Notes under the pieces: generated by a model
Database searches by the model: none
What the model saw: the letters and a program-made list of their open reading frames with translations, nothing else
Told to the model about the DNA's origin: nothing
Origin: an uncultured Opitutia bacterium
Lineage (GTDB): Bacteria; Verrucomicrobiota; Verrucomicrobiia; Opitutales; UBA953
Length of the DNA stretch: 15,826 nt
Assembly (NCBI GenBank): GCA_937875975.1
Contig: CALEEU010000323.1
Coordinates: 1 to 15,826 of the forward strand
Direction: 5' to 3'
Shown: positions 13,501 through 15,826 of the stretch, piece by piece
How positions within the stretch are numbered: position 1 is the first letter of the stretch
Layout of the letters: the number at the start of each line of letters is the position of its first letter
Translations under genes and position numbers: made by a program

Positions 13501-14727
13501 ATGTCCCACCCCCACATCGCCGTCCTCGGCGGAGGAGCCGCCGGCTTCTTCGCGGCGATCACGTGCGCGGAGGCCCTCGGCAAGGCGGGCTCAGTCACCC
13601 TTTTCGAAGCGACCCCTCATCTCCTGGCGAAGGTCCGCATCTCCGGCGGTGGTCGCTGTAACGTCACCCATTCCTGCTTCGAGCCGGCCGAACTGGTGAA
13701 GAAGTACCCCCGCGGCGGCCGCGAGCTCCTCGGGGCCTTCCATCGCTTCCAGCCCCGCGACACAATCGAGTGGTTCGCGTCGCGGGGCGTGGCGACGAAG
13801 ACCGAGGAAGATGGACGCATGTTCCCCGTCACCGATGACTCGGCAACAATCGTCGATTGCCTGATGTCCGCCGCCGCCCGCGCGGGCGTGAGCATCCGCC
13901 TCTCCACCGCTGTCCGTTCCGCCGTTAAACAAGGCGAGACCTTCCAATTGACGCTCGGCACTGGCTCGATCGAGGAGTTCGACCGCGTCATCGTAGCCAC
14001 CGGTGGCAATAAGTCCTCGGGCGGCCTGGCCATCGCCGAATCCTTCGGCCATGCGATCGTCCCGCCGGTCCCGTCGCTCTTCACCTTTCATATCACCGAT
14101 ACCCGACTGTCCGACCTCTCTGGCATCTCGGTCGAGAGCGCGGCGGTCACGGCCCCCGGTACGAAGCTCAAGACCGACGGCCCAGTGCTCATCACCCATG
14201 CTGGTCTCAGCGGCCCGGGCATCCTCAAGCTCTCGGCCTGGGGTGCCCGTGAGTTTGCGGAGCAGAACTACGCTTTCCCGATTTCCCTCAACTGGGTCCC
14301 GCCGCACACCCGCGACAGCTTGATCAAAGCCCTCTCGGTCGTCCGCGAACAGAACGCGCGCAAGCAGGTCACCACCTTCAGCCCTGTCGCTATGCCTCAG
14401 CGCCTCTGGGAACGGTTCGTCATCGCCGCCGGCATCCCGACCACCACGCCCTGGGCCCACGTCAGCAACCCCTCGCTCCAAGCCCTCGCCACCCAGCTCA
14501 CGGCCGCTGAATTCAAGGTCGACGGTAAGAGCATGTTCAAGGACGAGTTCGTCACCTGCGGCGGCGTGAAACTTTCCGAAGTCGACTTCAAGACCATGGA
14601 AAGCCGGAAATGTGCAGGGCTGCACTTCGCGGGTGAAGTCCTCGATATCGATGGCGTCACCGGCGGCTTCAATTTCCAGAATGCCTGGACCACGGGATAT
14701 TTAGCCGGGGTCGCGTGCGCGGGGTGA
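13501..14727 (+). CDS. NAD(P)/FAD-dependent oxidoreductase, HI0933/BaiN (YhiN)-like flavoprotein
   Basis: This 408-residue flavoprotein has no signal peptide and is the one clearly cytosolic enzyme in the window. MSHPHIAVLGGGAAGFFAA holds the FAD-binding GxGxxG at residues 9-14. KVRISGGGRCNVTH is the hallmark of the HI0933 family, VIVATGG is the second dinucleotide-associated motif, and EVLDIDGVTGGFNFQNAWTTGYLAG is the C-terminal FAD-contacting signature. The length is normal for the family. Members include 3-dehydro-bile-acid reductases and many proteins of unknown substrate, so a specific reaction is not assigned. The ATG at 13501 is chosen because the FAD motif starts within 10 residues and TATAAT lies just upstream. 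It is not functionally linked to the sulfatase block by sequence. Confidence 0.95.
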   Translation: MSHPHIAVLGGGAAGFFAAITCAEALGKAGSVTLFEATPHLLAKVRISGGGRCNVTHSCFEPAELVKKYPRGGRELLGAFHRFQPRDTIEWFASRGVATKTEEDGRMFPVTDDSATIVDCLMSAAARAGVSIRLSTAVRSAVKQGETFQLTLGTGSIEEFDRVIVATGGNKSSGGLAIAESFGHAIVPPVPSLFTFHITDTRLSDLSGISVESAAVTAPGTKLKTDGPVLITHAGLSGPGILKLSAWGAREFAEQNYAFPISLNWVPPHTRDSLIKALSVVREQNARKQVTTFSPVAMPQRLWERFVIAAGIPTTTPWAHVSNPSLQALATQLTAAEFKVDGKSMFKDEFVTCGGVKLSEVDFKTMESRKCAGLHFAGEVLDIDGVTGGFNFQNAWTTGYLAGVACAG

Positions 14728-14733
14728 CCCACT

Positions 14734-14786
14734 GATGACTGAGTCGATGGCAGAGGACTGCATCGATGACTGAGTAGATAGACCCG
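14734..14786 (+). repeat. Module A, copy 3 (diverged)
   Basis: Starts GATGACTGAGTCGATGGC, 6 nt after the flavoprotein stop. From 14743 it aligns with copy 2 over about 44 bases with roughly ten mismatches and one single-base gap. It is followed, as in copy 1, by a short-period array and by module B at a similar distance. Confidence 0.75.
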
Positions 14787-14821
14787 CCGCCCGTATCGGC
14801 AAGTACGCCTCTGACGTGTTC

Positions 14822-14849
14822 CCAACCGCCAACCGCTAACCGCCAACAC
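14822..14849 (+). repeat. CCAACCG heptamer array, four units
   Basis: Units CCAACCG, CCAACCG, CTAACCG, CCAACAC with period 7. It is similar in composition to the octamer array at 11880-11911 but lies on the other side of module B. Confidence 0.8.
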
Positions 14850-14855
14850 CTAATC

Positions 14856-14905
14856 TTTGCACCTTTGCACAGGAGCGGAGCTCCGGTTTGCACGTTTGCA
14901 CGGCA
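14856..14905 (+). repeat. Module B, copy 2: paired TTTGCAC repeats flanking a different hairpin
   Basis: TTTGCAC at 14856, 14864, 14887 and 14895, again as two pairs with 8-nt spacing. The central stem-loop is GGAGC-GGA-GCTCC (14872-14884): five base pairs against four in copy 1, with unrelated stem bases but retained pairing and a 3-nt loop. The flanks ending in GGCA match copy 1 except for TTTGCACG in place of TTTGCACC. Confidence 0.9.
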
Positions 14906-15003
14906 TCTTCATCCCCTTGTCCCCGTGCCCACATGTCCCCCTCACGACAACGTAGCGGCTTCCGCGCCTGCTTCGCAGCAGTTCACCATGCCAGCAGTTC
15001 CCC
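14906..15003. other. Gene-free spacer with short repeats
   Basis: No coding region is supported here on either strand. It contains a small stem-loop CTGC-TTC-GCAG (14968-14978) and a direct 8-nt repeat AGCAGTTC at 14977-14984 and 14993-15000. Nothing else stands out. Confidence 0.5.
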
Positions 15004-15034
15004 ACGGAATAATCCGCCACGCGGATTATTCCGT
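15004..15034. other. Perfect 14-bp hairpin over the small gene's stop codon
   Basis: ACGGAATAATCCGC (15004-15017) and GCGGATTATTCCGT (15021-15034) are exact reverse complements around a CAC loop. The TAA of the small minus-strand ORF (15026-15028) lies in one arm. There is no T-run after it on either strand, so a standard intrinsic terminator is not supported. It may block exonucleases or be a protein site or REP-like element. Confidence 0.8.
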
Positions 15035-15280
15035 ATTCAGATGTAACTTCGATGAATACCCGTGCTCGCTCAGATCGCGGCTCGAGACGAGCAGCTTCAT
15101 CTTTGGCGCGCGGCCGACGACGCGGTCTTCCACGACTTTCGCACCGAGCTTGATTTCTTTCCGCTCGAGGCGATTCCGACTCACCGGCTTGTCACCGGTT
15201 CGGGCTGGCGCGACTTCGATCAGCGCCAACACCGTGATCAACACTATCTTCAACACCGGCACCAGTGATGAGTAGTTCAT
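15026..15280 (-). CDS. Probable small membrane or secreted protein, function unknown
   Basis: This 84-residue ORF starts MNYSSLVPVLKIVLITVLALIEVAPA, a hydrophobic segment that could be a signal peptide or a membrane anchor. A charged tail follows, with many Lys, Arg and Glu residues. Codon choice is strongly G/C in third positions, as in the neighbouring genes (GTG, CTG, ATC, GTC, CGC), which supports real coding. TAAGG lies about 14 nt upstream of the ATG, farther than a normal ribosome-binding site. I recognise no family. Its stop codon is inside a perfect hairpin. It stands alone in repeat-rich spacer, so it could be a lineage-specific gene or the remnant of a larger one. Confidence 0.55.
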   Translation of the reverse strand: MNYSSLVPVLKIVLITVLALIEVAPARTGDKPVSRNRLERKEIKLGAKVVEDRVVGRAPKMKLLVSSRDLSEHGYSSKLHLNTE

Positions 15281-15330
15281 GGCAGTTAATGTATCCTTAA
15301 GACATCCCGCCGCACCCCAAAGTTCGCGAC

Positions 15331-15346
15331 TAGGCTAAACAGCCTA
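15331..15346. other. 6-bp stem-loop TAGGCT-AAAC-AGCCTA
   Basis: The six-base arms are perfect and the loop is 4 nt. It lies about 50 nt upstream of the small minus-strand ORF and could be a regulatory hairpin or operator for it. No T-run is attached. Confidence 0.45.
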
Positions 15347-15409
15347 TCATCAGGTCCGCTGATGCTCGGCCGCCTTCTCATAAGATTCTTAATCCACGCC
15401 CTGCCTCGT

Positions 15410-15480
15410 GGTAGGGACGCGTCGGCGACGCGTCCGCCCTGGAACCCCATCCCCGGTCGCGACGCCGTCGCGCCCCTACC
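15410..15480. repeat. Paired GGTAGGG-type palindromes in inverted orientation
   Basis: The arm 15410-15435 opens GGTAGGGACGCGTCGG. The complement of the arm 15455-15480 reads GGTAGGGGCGCGACGG. The two agree at 22 of 26 bases. Each arm is itself palindromic: ACGCGTCG-G-CGACGCGT in the first and CGCGACG-C-CGTCGCG in the second. One of the differences between the arms is a matched pair that keeps the inner stem. This is a REP-like arrangement. Confidence 0.8.
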
Positions 15481-15502
15481 TGATCCCGCCACCCGTCACC
15501 AG

Positions 15503-15519
15503 GAGCGATACGTTCGCTC
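15503..15519. other. GAGCGA-TACGT-TCGCTC stem-loop
   Basis: A perfect 6-bp stem with a 5-nt loop between the paired palindromes and the long foldback. No associated gene or T-run is seen. Confidence 0.45.
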
Positions 15520-15567
15520 AAAGGGAAACCGGAGACCGGGATGGATGCTAAGGAGCGTGATTGATTC

Positions 15568-15709
15568 TCAGGTCCCAGGTCTCGGCCTTCAGGTATCTGG
15601 TTCGGGTATTCAGCATCAGGTGCAGGTTCAGGCCCGTGCCCGTACCCGAACCAGAAGACCCGCACCTGAGACCTGATCAGCCGAGACCTGAGACCCGAAT
15701 CTGTTTTTT
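15568..15709 (+). terminator. Long imperfect foldback followed by T6
   Basis: Outer arms 15568-15586 and 15680-15698 pair with two mismatches and include an exact 11-bp match (CAGGTCTCGGC with GCCGAGACCTG). Inner arms 15597-15608 and 15643-15654 are exactly complementary over 12 bp (CTGGTTCGGGTA). TTTTTT at 15704-15709 follows 5 nt after the outer arm. The shape resembles an oversized plus-strand terminator or a MITE-like hairpin. No plus-strand gene lies immediately upstream, so the terminator reading is tentative. Confidence 0.45.
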
Positions 15710-15826
15710 CTACCGCCACCTAGGTACCAGCTCCATCCAGCCCTCGTGCCCTCGAGTCCTCCTGGCCTCTAATTATGTCCCCAGCCAATCATCCGGTTCC
15801 CCTATGCTGCCCCCTTTGAGTTCTGC

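Larger units (their letters stand above)
15281..15826. other. Gene-free spacer rich in inverted repeats, to the window end
   Basis: No ORF here has family motifs or convincing coding character. The region contains several separately listed hairpins and palindromes, a long foldback and a T6 run. From 15710 to the end I see only pyrimidine-rich sequence without a recognisable signal; a gene may begin beyond the window. Confidence 0.5.

Noticed and set aside
13591..14625. 344-residue minus-strand ORF opposite the flavoprotein
   Set aside because: Antisense shadow. The plus strand carries the complete HI0933/BaiN signature set.
14865..15275. 136-residue plus-strand ORF across module B and the small gene
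   Set aside because: It starts at TTG inside a repeat and passes through the hairpin and the antisense of the better-supported small ORF; no coding character.

Overview
The window looks like GC-rich chromosomal DNA from a PVC-group bacterium, most likely a Verrucomicrobiota (Opitutae-like) and less likely a Planctomycetota or Lentisphaerota. This rests on gene content: two secreted sulfatases, an exported Gfo/Idh/MocA oxidoreductase, a BNR sialidase-like protein fused to VCBS/FG-GAP repeats, a BPL_N-type glutamine-amidotransferase-like protein, a secreted PHP metallohydrolase and a class-C serine hydrolase. There is no marker gene, so the taxonomy is an inference. Several genes have no visible Shine-Dalgarno sequence.

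Positions 73-11644 form one compact block of eight genes. Two run on the plus strand: a serine hydrolase and sulfatase 1. They converge, with a 2-nt gap, on a minus-strand operon that reads 10657 to 2955: lipoprotein, sulfatase 2, sialidase-like/VCBS fusion, Gfo/Idh/MocA protein, BPL_N/NlpC-like protein. Three of the four junctions in this operon are ATGA overlaps or a 1-nt gap. A plus-strand alpha/beta hydrolase diverges from the operon over a 108-nt promoter region. All eight products carry an N-terminal signal sequence, so together they suggest an exported set for breaking down a sulfated, probably esterified, glycan or glycoconjugate. The substrate cannot be read from the sequence.

Positions 11645-14905 hold two single genes, a secreted PHP (CehA/McbA-like) metallohydrolase on the minus strand and a cytosolic HI0933/BaiN-type flavoprotein on the plus strand. 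The spacers around them are filled with modular repeats. Module A is a block of about 45-55 nt containing GATGAC, in three copies. Module B is a hairpin between paired TTTGCAC repeats, in two copies with a compensatory stem. There are also short arrays of period 7 or 8. A further 34-nt block (module E) plus a heptamer array lies before the first gene and again before the flavoprotein. All repeated modules keep the same orientation whatever the direction of the neighbouring genes, and they sit at block edges, not inside the operon. This repeat system is the least explained part of the window.

Positions 14906-15826 contain one probable small membrane or secreted protein (15280 to 15026, minus strand), whose stop codon lies inside a perfect 14-bp hairpin. 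The rest is spacer rich in inverted repeats, including paired GGTAGGG-type palindromes and a foldback of about 130 nt that ends just before a T6 run. I saw no tRNA, rRNA, CRISPR array, transposase or integrase.
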